From the IMG/VR virus record IMGVR_UViG_3300032287_003559, positions 62,001 through 126,000 of that record: DNA of 64,000 nucleotides, one strand, 5' to 3'. Each line of letters starts with the position of its first letter. Positions within the stretch are counted from its first letter, which is position 1. A model generated the notes under the pieces. It made no database searches, was not told the origin of the DNA, and saw only the letters and a program-made list of their open reading frames with translations. This DNA is from a virus. This document shows positions 17,821-25,753 of the stretch, in pieces. A program made the position numbers and the translations under genes.

Positions 17821-18252
17821 ATGTTCAATCAGAATACTACGGCAGATACCAAAATAGCTGTTTTAGAAGAAAGGCTTTCGTCATACGAACTTATGATGAA
17901 AAAAATAGACGAGGCCATTCAAATAATGGGTAAGACGAGTCAAAATATTAGCAAAATGCTTGCTGTTCATGAAGAAAGAATAGAACAGTGTGGTAAAGCT
18001 GATGATTTACTTACTAAAATGATCTATGAGATGAAAGAAGAAGGTGAAGAGCATTGTAGTAAAGTTTCTAATAGAATTGATAAGATAGAAGCTGATATAA
18101 AAGAAATTGTTAAATTTAGATGGATGGTTGCTGGTAGTGGAATTGTAGTCGCCATTATTATTACAACAGTTACAACCCTTGCTTCTGGATGGTGGGACCC
18201 AATGCAAAATGAAATGCATCACCAACCTAGTCAGCAACAAGTAACCAAATAA
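17821..18252 (+). CDS. Coiled-coil protein with C-terminal membrane anchor
   Basis: 143 residues: a predicted coiled coil (about 10-95) followed by one transmembrane segment (MVAGSGIVVAIIITTVTTLA, about 102-121) and a short polar tail. Single-span coiled-coil proteins of this size are found before the primase in related phages. A holin-like or membrane-tether role is possible but not shown. Confidence 0.7.
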   Translation: MFNQNTTADTKIAVLEERLSSYELMMKKIDEAIQIMGKTSQNISKMLAVHEERIEQCGKADDLLTKMIYEMKEEGEEHCSKVSNRIDKIEADIKEIVKFRWMVAGSGIVVAIIITTVTTLASGWWDPMQNEMHHQPSQQQVTK

Positions 18253-18273
18253 ATAATAGAGTGTTGGCATAAG

Positions 18274-18387
18274 ATGCCAATGAAAACTAAAAACAAAACG
18301 ACTCTCTATTCGCTTCAAAAGATTACAAATTCGGTTGTGAAATGGACTGGATTCATGACTGCTTTGTATCTTGACAAGACGCGATAA
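18274..18387 (+). CDS. Possible 37-residue peptide
   Basis: ATG at 18274 (second ATG at 18280), basic N-terminus and a mildly hydrophobic C-terminal helix. It overlaps the following promoter, and I see no clear ribosome site, so this may not be real. Confidence 0.25.
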   Translation: MPMKTKNKTTLYSLQKITNSVVKWTGFMTALYLDKTR

Positions 18388-18398
18388 TCTGGTATAGT
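18371..18398 (+). promoter_or_regulatory. Sigma70-type promoter for the primase/nrd operon
   Basis: TTGACA 18371-18376, 16-base spacer, TATAGT 18393-18398; ATG of gp61 follows at 18423. Confidence 0.82.
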
Positions 18399-18422
18399 AG
18401 ATGAACCTGGTATAACTTCATT

Positions 18423-19391
18423 ATGGATTTCGTTGATGTAAAGTACATCAATTTGCTTTCTTCGCGTTTTCAGAAATTTAAGAAAGTAAAACATAATCTC
18501 TACAATTTTCGCTGTCCAATTTGCGGAGACTCGCAGAAGAATAAAAATAAAGCAAGGGGATATCTTTATCAAGTAAAAAACAATACTAACTTTAAATGCC
18601 ATAATTGTGGACTTAATATATCTTTCAATAATTTTTTAAAGCAACTTGATCCAACAATCTATAAACAATATTCTTTTGAAAAATTTAAGGAAGGTAATAC
18701 TGGTAAAAACTTTACAGTACAGGAACCAGTATTTAAATTCGAAGCACCAAAGTTTAAACCTAAGTTAGAATTGCCTAAAGCATCATCAAATCCTAACGCA
18801 AAATTATATCTTGAAAATAGAAAATTAAATCCGGATAAATTCTATTACGCAGATAAATTTAAATCTTGGACCAATTCTATAAAAGAGGTCTTCGATGATA
18901 TTTCTAAAGATGAACCTAGGATTATTATTCCTTTGTTCTATCAAAATATTCTTATTGGATTTCAGGGCAGAGCACTAGGACCCAGTAAGATTAAATACAT
19001 TACTGTAATGCTTAACGATGACGCACCAAAAATCTACGGTCTTGATGAAATACAAAAAAGTGAAACTGTATACATCACAGAAGGTCCATTTGATTCAACC
19101 TTCATTCCAAACTCAATTGCTCTTTGCGGAGCTGATGGTGATGTTAGTAGGTGGGGTATTAACAATCCTGTGTGGATATATGATAACGAACCACGTAATA
19201 CAGAAATCCTATCAAGAATTTCCCGTATTATCGAAACTGGACAAAAAGTTGTTATCTGGCCTTCAACAATAAAGGAAAAGGACATTAATGAAATGGTATT
19301 GTCTGGACTGGATGTTCAGTCTGTGATAGAATTAAATACTTATTCTGGATTAGAAGCAAAACTTAAATTTACTACCTGGAAGAAAATATGA
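18423..19391 (+). CDS. 61: DNA primase gp61
   Basis: 322 residues (T4 342). It makes the RNA primers for lagging-strand synthesis and partners with gp41. Zinc-binding CPICGD...CHNCG at residues about 34-64, basic segment after it, TOPRIM signature VYITEGPFDSTFIP near 217-230 and the second acidic motif WIYDNEPRN near 252. Overlaps nrdA by 4 bases, so translation is coupled. Confidence 0.96.
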   Translation: MDFVDVKYINLLSSRFQKFKKVKHNLYNFRCPICGDSQKNKNKARGYLYQVKNNTNFKCHNCGLNISFNNFLKQLDPTIYKQYSFEKFKEGNTGKNFTVQEPVFKFEAPKFKPKLELPKASSNPNAKLYLENRKLNPDKFYYADKFKSWTNSIKEVFDDISKDEPRIIIPLFYQNILIGFQGRALGPSKIKYITVMLNDDAPKIYGLDEIQKSETVYITEGPFDSTFIPNSIALCGADGDVSRWGINNPVWIYDNEPRNTEILSRISRIIETGQKVVIWPSTIKEKDINEMVLSGLDVQSVIELNTYSGLEAKLKFTTWKKI

Positions 19392-21685
19392 GCAACGGTA
19401 CAAAGGTTAAAAAGCGTGATGGTCGAATTGAATCTCTTGACCTAGACAAAATGCACTTGATGGTTGAAGAGGCGTGCAAGGGTCTTGCAGGAGTCTCTGC
19501 TAGTCAAGTTGAGATGACTTCTGGTATTCAATTCTATAACGGGATTACGACAGCAGAAATTCAAGAAATTTTGATTCGTTCTGCTAGTGATTTGATTGAT
19601 CTAGATCATCCAAATTATCAGTATGTTGCTGCTCGTCTACTTCTTTTTGCTGTTCGTAAGCAACTTTATGGAAAAATGAAAGAACTTCCTACGCTTGAAC
19701 AGCACATTTATGTGTGTGTTAATAAAGAAGTTTATGATAATGATATCTTCAGCAAATACTCAAAAGAGGAAATTGATAAAGCTGATTCTTATATCGATCA
19801 TGACCGTGACTATCTGTTTACTTATGCAGGTCTACGTCAAGTAGTTGATAAGTATCTTGTGCAAGACAGAAGTGGCGGCGGCGTATATGAAACTCCCCAA
19901 TTCATGTATATGATGATTGCTCTGACTATTTTTGCAGAGTATCCAAAAGAAACTAGAATGTCATATGTAAAGAGGTATTATGACGCAATCTCAAAGCACA
20001 AAATCAACATTCCCACACCTATCATGGCGGGAGTGCGAACTCCACTTCGACAATTCGCTAGCTGTGTTCTTGTTGATGTTGATGACACCCTCGATTCTAT
20101 CTTTAGTAGCGATATGGCTATTGGCAGATATGTTGCACAAAGAGCGGGAATCGGTATCAACGCAGGTAGAATCCGTGGTATCAACAGTAAAATTAGAGGT
20201 GGAGAAGTTCAGCACACAGGTGTTGTCCCATTCCTCAAAAAGTTTGAAGCAACTGTCCGATGCTGCACTCAAAATGGCATACGTGGTGGATCAGCAACTG
20301 TCCACTTCCCAATCTGGCACCAAGAAATAGAAGACATTCTAGTTCTTAAGAATAACAAGGGAACCGAAGATAATCGTGTCCGTAAACTTGATTATTCCAT
20401 TCAAATTAGTAAGTTGTTTTATGAAAGGTTTATTAAAGATGAAGAGATTACTCTCTTCAGTCCCCACGACGTACCTGGACTTTATGATTCTTTCGGAACA
20501 GATCGTTTTGACAGTCTCTATGTTTCGTATGAAGAAGATTCGTCCATTCCGAAAAAAACTATCAAGGCACAGGAACTTATTCTTAACCTCCTTAAAGAGC
20601 GTGCGGAAACAGGTCGTATCTATATTATGAATATTGACCACTGCAATTCTCATTCATCTTTTAAGGACAAAGTTAATATGAGTAATCTCTGCCAAGAAAT
20701 TACTCTTCCGACTGATCCCATTCACCATATTGATGATGATATGGGTGAAATTGCTCTCTGCATTTTATCTGCAATTAATGTTGGTAAAGTAAAGTCTGAT
20801 GAAGAACTTGAAGAACTTTGCGACCTTTCTGTTCGTGGTCTGGATGAGTTGATCGATTATCAGAAATACCCCGTAAAAGCAGCTGAGATCGCCACTAAAG
20901 CACGTCGTTCTCTTGGTGTAGGGTTTATTGGGTTGGCTCACTATTTGGCGAAACTTGGTTTTAAATACGAATCTCAGGAAGCATGGGATGCAGTTCATGG
21001 ACTTTCAGAGTCTTTCCAGTATTACCTTCTGAAAGCATCTAATCAACTTGCTAAAGAAAAGGGATACTGCGAATATTTTGGACGTACTAAGTATGCTGAT
21101 GGTATTCTTCCTATCGATACTTATAAGCAAGATGTAGACGAAATTTCTTCTATTGAATACCAACATGACTGGGAATCTCTTAGAGCATCTATTCTCGAAT
21201 ATGGACTTCGACATTCAACGTTGTCCGCACAGATGCCATCGGAGAGCAGTTCCGTTGTGTCAAATGCAACAAATGGGATCGAACCACCACGCGGTTTCCT
21301 GTCCATTAAAAAATCCAAGAAAGGACCACTTAAGCAAATTGTTCCACAGTACCACACACTTAAGAACAATTATACGCTTCTTTGGGATATGTCTGGGAAC
21401 ACTGGGTATATTAATATTGTTGCAGTTATGCAAAAGTTCTTTGATCAAGCAATTTCTGGAAACTGGTCATATAACCCAGAGCATTATGAAAATAATGAAG
21501 TTCCTGTTTCAGTAATGGCAAATGATTTTCTGACTACATACAAGTACGGGTGGAAGACTTCCTATTATCAAAATACCTATGATATTAAAACCGATGAGGT
21601 GGTGGAAGAAAAACCCAATCTTCAAGATTTAATTAATGAGTTAAGTACAGTAGAGGAGGGAGAGTGTGAATCCTGTGCAGTTTAA
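19388..21685 (+). CDS. nrdA: Ribonucleotide reductase class Ia, alpha subunit
   Basis: 765 residues, full length. It reduces NDPs to dNDPs with NrdB and thioredoxin or glutaredoxin. An ATP-cone-like N-terminus (KVKKRDGRIESLDLDKMH) is followed by the active-site region FASCVLVDVDD near residue 223, HCNSHSSF and NLCQEI near 418-437, radical-path tyrosines near the C-terminus, and a terminal CESC pair used for re-reduction (GECESCAV). No intron or split, unlike some T4-like phages. Confidence 0.97.
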   Translation: MSNGTKVKKRDGRIESLDLDKMHLMVEEACKGLAGVSASQVEMTSGIQFYNGITTAEIQEILIRSASDLIDLDHPNYQYVAARLLLFAVRKQLYGKMKELPTLEQHIYVCVNKEVYDNDIFSKYSKEEIDKADSYIDHDRDYLFTYAGLRQVVDKYLVQDRSGGGVYETPQFMYMMIALTIFAEYPKETRMSYVKRYYDAISKHKINIPTPIMAGVRTPLRQFASCVLVDVDDTLDSIFSSDMAIGRYVAQRAGIGINAGRIRGINSKIRGGEVQHTGVVPFLKKFEATVRCCTQNGIRGGSATVHFPIWHQEIEDILVLKNNKGTEDNRVRKLDYSIQISKLFYERFIKDEEITLFSPHDVPGLYDSFGTDRFDSLYVSYEEDSSIPKKTIKAQELILNLLKERAETGRIYIMNIDHCNSHSSFKDKVNMSNLCQEITLPTDPIHHIDDDMGEIALCILSAINVGKVKSDEELEELCDLSVRGLDELIDYQKYPVKAAEIATKARRSLGVGFIGLAHYLAKLGFKYESQEAWDAVHGLSESFQYYLLKASNQLAKEKGYCEYFGRTKYADGILPIDTYKQDVDEISSIEYQHDWESLRASILEYGLRHSTLSAQMPSESSSVVSNATNGIEPPRGFLSIKKSKKGPLKQIVPQYHTLKNNYTLLWDMSGNTGYINIVAVMQKFFDQAISGNWSYNPEHYENNEVPVSVMANDFLTTYKYGWKTSYYQNTYDIKTDEVVEEKPNLQDLINELSTVEEGECESCAV

Positions 21686-22853
21686 AATTTCTTCAACAGA
21701 AGAATCTAGAAATATTAAAGGAATGACCGTTTTTAATACTGAAAAAGTTGATACCAAAAAGCAACCAATGTTTTTTGGTAAACCTCTTGGAGTTCAGAGA
21801 TATGATTCATACAAATATCCAATCTTTGACAAACTGACTACTCAACAACTTGGATACTTCTGGAGACCCGAAGAGGTTTCTCTCCAGAAGGATCGTGGTG
21901 ATTATCAAACACTGCGTCCTGAGCAGAAGCACATTTATACTTCAAATCTGAAGTATCAGATCATGCTTGATTCTGTTCAGGGTCGTGGTCCTGGTATGGC
22001 TTTTATTCCATACTGCTCACTTCCCGAACTTGAGGCATGTATGGAGGTATGGGGATTTATGGAGATGATCCATAGTCGTTCATATACCTACATCATTAAG
22101 AATATCTATTCAGACCCTTCTGAGGTGTTTGATACTATTATTGGCGATGAACGTATTCTGGAACGTGCTAAGAGCGTTACAGAGTCTTATGATGACTTCA
22201 TTCAATCGGCACAATTTTATGGAACTTCCGATCAATGGAAGCATCAACTTGAAGGAGTCACATACGCAAAGGAATCACTCAATGACGTTAAAAGAAAACT
22301 CTATAGAGCAGTCGCAAACGTTAATATTCTTGAAGGTATTCGCTTCTACGTTAGTTTTGCTTGCAGTTTCGCCTTTGGTGAACTTAAGCTTATGGAAGGA
22401 TCAGCTAAGATCATCTCTCTTATCGCAAGAGACGAAAACCAACACCTAGCACTTACTCAGAACATTCTGAATAAGTGGAGGGAAGGTGATGATCCTGAAA
22501 TGAAACAGATTGCTAAGGAAGAAGAAGAGTGGGTTTATAAGATGTTCGATCGTGCTGTAAACGAAGAAAAGAAATGGGCAGATTATCTGTTCAAAGATGG
22601 AAGCATGATTGGATTGAATGATAAACTCCTTCAGCAATATGTTGAGTGGATTGCAAATCGTAGACTGAAAGCAATCGGTCTCAAACCACAATATGACATT
22701 TCAGCAAACAATAATCCACTTCCTTGGACACAGCACTGGATTTCTTCCAAAGGTCTTCAGGTTGCTCCCCAGGAAACAGAGGTAGAATCTTATGTTGTAG
22801 GGGGAATTAAGCAAGATGTTACCAAAAATACTTTCGCAGGATTCCAATTATGA
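21666..22853 (+). CDS. nrdB: Ribonucleotide reductase class Ia, beta subunit
   Basis: 395 residues from GTG 21666, which has GAGGAGGGAG just upstream and overlaps nrdA by 20 bases; ATG 21723 (MTVFNTEKVD) is a weaker alternative. It carries the diiron-tyrosyl radical site: QIMLDSVQGRGP, EACMEVWGFMEMIHSRSYTYI (residues about 120-140) with Glu, His and the radical Tyr, and LIARDENQHLALTQ (about 252-265) with Glu and His ligands. The C-terminal Thr/Phe-rich tail should dock into NrdA. Confidence 0.96.
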   Translation: MNPVQFKISSTEESRNIKGMTVFNTEKVDTKKQPMFFGKPLGVQRYDSYKYPIFDKLTTQQLGYFWRPEEVSLQKDRGDYQTLRPEQKHIYTSNLKYQIMLDSVQGRGPGMAFIPYCSLPELEACMEVWGFMEMIHSRSYTYIIKNIYSDPSEVFDTIIGDERILERAKSVTESYDDFIQSAQFYGTSDQWKHQLEGVTYAKESLNDVKRKLYRAVANVNILEGIRFYVSFACSFAFGELKLMEGSAKIISLIARDENQHLALTQNILNKWREGDDPEMKQIAKEEEEWVYKMFDRAVNEEKKWADYLFKDGSMIGLNDKLLQQYVEWIANRRLKAIGLKPQYDISANNNPLPWTQHWISSKGLQVAPQETEVESYVVGGIKQDVTKNTFAGFQL

Positions 22854-22977
22854 TGAATGGTGCGAACAGGAAATCCTGAATGCATACAAAGAAGCAGCAG
22901 AATGTGATGAGTTTATGTTTGGAGATTATAACTATTGTGAAGAATGGTTAGGTAAAACTAGTAATGATGTTGCATAG
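22816..22977 (+). CDS. 53-residue acidic peptide after nrdB
   Basis: Starts inside nrdB and ends in front of a terminator. Acidic and aromatic (NYDEWCEQEILNAYKEAAE, EFMFGDYNYCEEWLG). Two Cys-Glu pairs are notable. It has no recognised family, but the complete frame and operon position support it. Confidence 0.55.
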   Translation: MLPKILSQDSNYDEWCEQEILNAYKEAAECDEFMFGDYNYCEEWLGKTSNDVA

Positions 22978-22979
22978 AT

Positions 22980-23004
22980 AGGGGAGGTTATCTCCTCTTT
23001 TTTT
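22980..23004 (+). terminator. Terminator after nrdB
   Basis: GGAGG/CTCC hairpin with a short loop and seven T; the ATG of the next small gene starts directly at its end (23005). Confidence 0.85.
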
Positions 23005-23160
23005 ATGGTACACATTACAGACATTTACGAACTAAAAGCAAGACTTGATGGTCTTAAGCACCAACTTGAGAATGAAAATTTGCCTTGGCATGAGAAACAA
23101 CTAGCTCATAAATATCTGAACAAGGCAATGGATTATGTGAATGAGTTGCAGTTATATTAA
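23005..23160 (+). CDS. 51-residue helical peptide
   Basis: Amphipathic helix with coiled-coil character (YELKARLDGLKHQLENENLP). Starts at the end of the terminator T-tract, so its mRNA must read through or start elsewhere. Overlaps the GIY-YIG gene by 20 bases. Function unknown. Confidence 0.55.
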   Translation: MVHITDIYELKARLDGLKHQLENENLPWHEKQLAHKYLNKAMDYVNELQLY

Positions 23161-23578
23161 TCCCTGGTATTATGGTAACAAGTCTTTTGAATCTGAAGAT
23201 ATAGAAGATTATTATGGGTTTGTTTATTTGATCGAGAATAAACTAAATGGTAGAAAATATATCGGAAGAAAATATTTTTGGCAGTTTAGAACTCCAAAAG
23301 GTAAAAAAAGAAAAGTAAAATCTGAATCTAATTGGAAGGATTACTATGGGTCTTGTCCGGAACTTAAAGAAGACATTGACAAATTTGGCAGAGAAAATTT
23401 TAGTAGAACTATCTTATCATTACATAAAACAAAGGGCAAAACAAACTTTGAGGAGACCAGACGACTCTTCAACCACAATGTTCTCACAGAATCCCTTGAC
23501 GGTGGAGTCCCAGCGTTCTACAATAGCAACATCCTCAACAGGTACTTCCGAAAAGATTATTATGGAAACAACGACTGA
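23141..23578 (+). CDS. GIY-YIG-type nuclease
   Basis: 145 residues. Motifs: YYGFVYLIENK near residue 26 (the GIY strand), KYIGRKYFW near 42 (the YIG strand with catalytic Arg), SNWKDYYGSCPELKEDI and GRENFSRTIL, and a C-terminal FYNSNILNRY Asn/Tyr motif. This family is a small endonuclease type carried by many marine phages; roles include homing or DNA repair. It sits between nrdB and a hypothetical gene with no intron near it, so a free-standing homing role cannot be excluded. Confidence 0.85.
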   Translation: MSCSYINPWYYGNKSFESEDIEDYYGFVYLIENKLNGRKYIGRKYFWQFRTPKGKKRKVKSESNWKDYYGSCPELKEDIDKFGRENFSRTILSLHKTKGKTNFEETRRLFNHNVLTESLDGGVPAFYNSNILNRYFRKDYYGNND

Positions 23579-23735
23579 AGATATTGTTGCGCATGTGAGG
23601 AACTGGTCTCTTGACCGTGCTGCAGATATGACTATTCATAAAGAGGATGCTCGTGCAATTCTTGCAGAATTTTATGAATGGATTGAGCCTGAAGGTGATG
23701 AACTTGAAATTGTTTCTCTAGAACCGGAAGATTGA
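23562..23735 (+). CDS. 57-residue acidic protein
   Basis: ATG 23562 lies inside the GIY-YIG 3' end; the open frame continues further upstream without support. Helical start (TTEDIVAHVRNWSLDRAADM) and an acidic tail (EPEGDELEIVSLEPED). Small acidic proteins like this may be DNA mimics or adaptors; no family is recognised. Ends just before a terminator. Confidence 0.6.
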   Translation: METTTEDIVAHVRNWSLDRAADMTIHKEDARAILAEFYEWIEPEGDELEIVSLEPED

Positions 23736-23767
23736 CAAATTCTAAATAAAAACTTATTATGTAAAAA

Positions 23768-23791
23768 TCCCTGTTATGAGCAGGGTTTTTT
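23768..23791 (+). terminator. Terminator
   Basis: CCCTG/CAGGG hairpin with a TTATGAG loop and six T. Confidence 0.9.
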
Positions 23792-23890
23792 ATTATGAGA
23801 CTTTGATAGTGATTTAGAGCCGTGGGGATTGCCCTCTGAGAGGGGGGAAGTGCGCTTTCCTTATACGGATGTAGAGTTCAATTAAACTTA
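23792..23890 (+). promoter_or_regulatory. Leader of the lysozyme-like gene
   Basis: Just over 100 bases without a gene. It holds a GCCCTCTGAGAGGGGGG hairpin (about 23831-23847) that could act as a leader structure. A CTAAATA late-promoter-like heptamer lies upstream at about 23742, before the terminator. Confidence 0.4.
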
Positions 23891-24517
23891 ATGCAAAACT
23901 TCTTTACTGTAGCCCTCTTGCCTCTTCTGGCAACGGTTACAACCACAACGGCAACACTGCCATCATCTGCTATTTCTCCTTCATATTCTATTATTAAGGA
24001 GTTTGAGTCAGAGAAGACAGCAATCCGCGAGGTTGCTCCCGAAAAGCCAAAAGAGAAAAGGCTAATTTGTAAAGGGTGTAATGAACATGAAAATGTTACC
24101 CTGGCTTATTTTCAGGACATTGGAATTAAAGACAGAAACGCCCTTGCTACCATCATGGGTAATATTCGTCAGGAATCAACTTTTGTTCCTAACATTTGTG
24201 AAGGTGGTAGTAGAACCAGTTACTATAGCTGCGGTCGCGGTTATGGTCTGATTCAATGGACATCTGCCGATAGGTATTATGGATTGGGTGATTTTGCTAG
24301 AAAAGTTGGTGGAAATCCATCATCTATTCGAACGCAACTTGGTTATCTAACAACTGAGGTTCAATGGCAACGAATTGTAGATAGAATGAAAGTTCCTGGT
24401 AAATCTATCAATCGTTACATGGACTATGCGTATAGTTGGATTGGTTGGGGGCATCATGGTGCCCGTACATCTTATGCCTATGATTATGCTTCCCGACTGA
24501 TTCCGGTAGAAGTTTGA
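23891..24517 (+). CDS. Secreted/tail lysozyme-like protein (phage tail lysozyme domain)
   Basis: 208 residues. A hydrophobic N-terminus (FFTVALLPLLATVTTTTATL) looks like a signal or membrane anchor, followed by a charged linker and a lysozyme domain from about residue 60: NALATIMGNIRQESTFVPN with the likely catalytic Glu, then GRGYGLIQWTSADR and later WIGWGHHGARTSYA. The GLIQWT signature is typical of tail-lysozyme type muramidases. It has its own leader and is not in the same operon as the other lysin at 53628. Confidence 0.82.
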   Translation: MQNFFTVALLPLLATVTTTTATLPSSAISPSYSIIKEFESEKTAIREVAPEKPKEKRLICKGCNEHENVTLAYFQDIGIKDRNALATIMGNIRQESTFVPNICEGGSRTSYYSCGRGYGLIQWTSADRYYGLGDFARKVGGNPSSIRTQLGYLTTEVQWQRIVDRMKVPGKSINRYMDYAYSWIGWGHHGARTSYAYDYASRLIPVEV

Positions 24518-24538
24518 TACAATAGAATAATAAATAGA

Positions 24539-24562
24539 GGGAGTCGTATGACTCCTTTTTTT
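24539..24562 (+). terminator. Terminator overlapping the next gene start
   Basis: GGAGTC/GACTCC hairpin with a seven-T tail running into ATG 24563. An in-frame ATG at 24548 lies inside this hairpin and is therefore unlikely to be the start. Confidence 0.85.
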
Positions 24563-24982
24563 ATGCTTAATTTCAACTTCGGAAACAAGAGACCTGATAA
24601 GAAGCAAATCGTCCTTGTAAGCGTCGTATTAAGCACGATAGTAGCAACTCTCTCCCAATGCACTGGAGCGCCCTCAGAGCGCCTCTGGGACCTCTTAGAC
24701 GAGGTTCAGAGGAGGTTCTTCCCCCAGACCATAATTAACGATGTTCTCCTTAAAGATCCTGGAGTTGTTAAAAGAAGAGCGAAAAGAGATGTTGATCAAG
24801 CTATATGGGATTATGAACGCTTGACTGGATATTCAAATGAGCCTAGAATACCTTTGCCGAGGTTGATAGAGAAATCTCCAGAAGCTTCTAAGTGTTATAC
24901 TGAAGAGTGTAAAAAACTTGGAGGAGAAATGAGACTTTGCTCTCCATGGCTTGACGATTGCGTTAAAGAACCTGTACAATAG
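24563..24982 (+). CDS. Lipoprotein-like or membrane-anchored protein, possible spanin-type
   Basis: 139 residues. N-terminal basic residues, a hydrophobic segment (IVLVSVVLSTIVATLSQC) and a cysteine directly after it, followed by GAPSE, which resembles a lipobox even though the hydrophobic run is close to the limit. The rest is helical and charged with two cysteine pairs near the C-terminus (CYTEECKK, CSPWLDDC). Position after a lysozyme suggests a role in envelope disruption (spanin-like), which is an inference from context only. Confidence 0.6.
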   Translation: MLNFNFGNKRPDKKQIVLVSVVLSTIVATLSQCTGAPSERLWDLLDEVQRRFFPQTIINDVLLKDPGVVKRRAKRDVDQAIWDYERLTGYSNEPRIPLPRLIEKSPEASKCYTEECKKLGGEMRLCSPWLDDCVKEPVQ

Positions 24983-24989
24983 AAACATC

Positions 24990-25071
24990 GGGTAGGTGTC
25001 CGAGTGGTTAATGGAGGCGGACTGTAAATCCGCTGGCTCTGCCTACGGGGGTTCAAATCCCTCCCTGCCCA
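24990..25071 (+). tRNA. tRNA-Tyr (anticodon GTA)
   Basis: 82 nt with a long variable arm, as expected for bacterial tRNA-Tyr. Acceptor GGGTAGG/CCTGCCC, anticodon stem GCGGA/TCCGC with loop CTGTAAA. First member of the main tRNA array. Confidence 0.93.
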
Positions 25072-25073
25072 CC

Positions 25074-25102
25074 TTGACGATCTGATTCTTAAGTGGTATG
25101 AT
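25074..25102 (+). promoter_or_regulatory. Sigma70-type promoter in the tRNA array
   Basis: TTGACG 25074-25079, 17-base spacer, TATGAT 25097-25102, followed by TGTCTTAT. A near copy occurs at 25531. Confidence 0.75.
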
Positions 25103-25187
25103 TGTCTTATGAGCGGTGAGGGTCCAAACCTCACATAAGTCTCACCCCTCCTATGCCTCTCAACGATGCACAAACCAGGAGGGCTCT
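25103..25187 (+). other. Structured spacer between promoter and tRNA-Arg
   Basis: 85 bases with two potential hairpins (GGTGAG/CTCACC and CCTCCT/AGGAGG). No credible gene. It probably forms the 5' leader removed by RNase P. Confidence 0.45.
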
Positions 25188-25261
25188 GTTTCGGTAGCTC
25201 AGTTGGATAGAGCATCTGCCTTCTAAGCAGTTGGTCACAGGTTCAAGTCCTGTCCGAAACG
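25188..25261 (+). tRNA. tRNA-Arg (anticodon TCT)
   Basis: 74-nt cloverleaf: acceptor GTTTCGG/CCGAAAC, anticodon stem CTGC/GCAG with loop CTTCTAA, TTCAAGT T-loop. Decodes AGA, a codon common in AT-rich phages. Confidence 0.95.
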
Positions 25262-25288
25262 CTTGGAGTCTTTGATTCCATATATAAA

Positions 25289-25375
25289 AGCGATAGAGGG
25301 TAAGTCCCTGTTATATCCTTATGAGGTATATCACACTTACTCCATCAAATCGTAGGAAGTGCAAACCCTCTCGCT
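25289..25375 (+). ncRNA. Candidate structured RNA between tRNA-Arg and tRNA-Leu
   Basis: 87 bases that do not form a tRNA but fold on paper: outer stem AGCG-AGAGGGT (25289-25301, 2-nt bulge) with ACCCTCT-CGCT (25365-25375), inner stem GTAAGT/ACTTAC (25300-25305 with 25335-25340), which shares two bases with the outer stem, and an apical hairpin TATA.CCT/AGG.TATA (25312-25330). The downstream 70 bases to tRNA-Leu show nothing clear. No match to a named RNA family that I recognise. Confidence 0.45.
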
Positions 25376-25446
25376 GGTCATAGTATTCTGTGTCTAGATG
25401 AAGGGAAAGGTGATTCTGTCCGCACATAGAAATCCCTCCTACCATA

Positions 25447-25529
25447 GCTCTAGTGGTGGAACGGTAGACACAGCGGACTTAGAATCCGCCGCCTTAAAAA
25501 GCGTGGAAGTTCAAATCTTCTCTGGAGCA
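25447..25529 (+). tRNA. tRNA-Leu (anticodon TAG)
   Basis: 83-nt class II tRNA. Acceptor GCTCTAG/CTGGAGC, anticodon stem GCGGA/TCCGC with loop CTTAGAA and a long variable arm. Confidence 0.93.
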
Positions 25530-25530
25530 C

Positions 25531-25559
25531 TTGACAATCAAACTTAAATAGTTTATGAT
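25531..25559 (+). promoter_or_regulatory. Sigma70-type promoter in the tRNA array
   Basis: TTGACA 25531-25536, 17-base spacer, TATGAT 25554-25559 and TGTCTTAT; matches the promoter module at 25074. It would drive tRNA-Gly, whose 5' end is 10 bases downstream. Confidence 0.8.
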
Positions 25560-25568
25560 TGTCTTATT

Positions 25569-25640
25569 GCGAAAGTAACTCAACGGTAGAGTCCCTGCCT
25601 TCCAAGCAGGTTGTTGCGAGTTCGAATCTCGTCTTTCGCT
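25569..25640 (+). tRNA. tRNA-Gly (anticodon TCC)
   Basis: 72-nt cloverleaf: acceptor GCGAAAG/CTTTCGC, anticodon stem CCTGC/GCAGG with loop CTTCCAA, TTCGAAT T-loop. Confidence 0.95.
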
Positions 25641-25663
25641 CTTGGAGTTTATCTCCACAAATT

Positions 25664-25735
25664 CCGTTGGTAGTCTAGTGGTCAGGACAGGCAGACAATG
25701 CACTTGGAGTTCGGGTTCGATTCCCGACCAGCGGC
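25664..25735 (+). pseudogene. tRNA-like element with a broken anticodon arm
   Basis: 72 nt with a good acceptor (CCGTTGG/CCAGCGG), D-arm (GTCT/GGAC) and T-arm (TCGGG-TTCGATT-CCCGA). The region that should be the anticodon arm (25689-25706) cannot form a five-pair stem with a U33 loop; at best three pairs form. It is either a decayed tRNA or an RNA using only the acceptor-T half. A tRNA scan would probably call it undetermined. Confidence 0.5.
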
Positions 25736-25753
25736 CAGCAAATTTCTTTTCTT

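Noticed and set aside
24548-24562. ATG 24548 as the start of the lipoprotein-like gene
   Set aside because: It lies within a terminator hairpin; the next in-frame ATG at 24563 is the first one after the T-tract.
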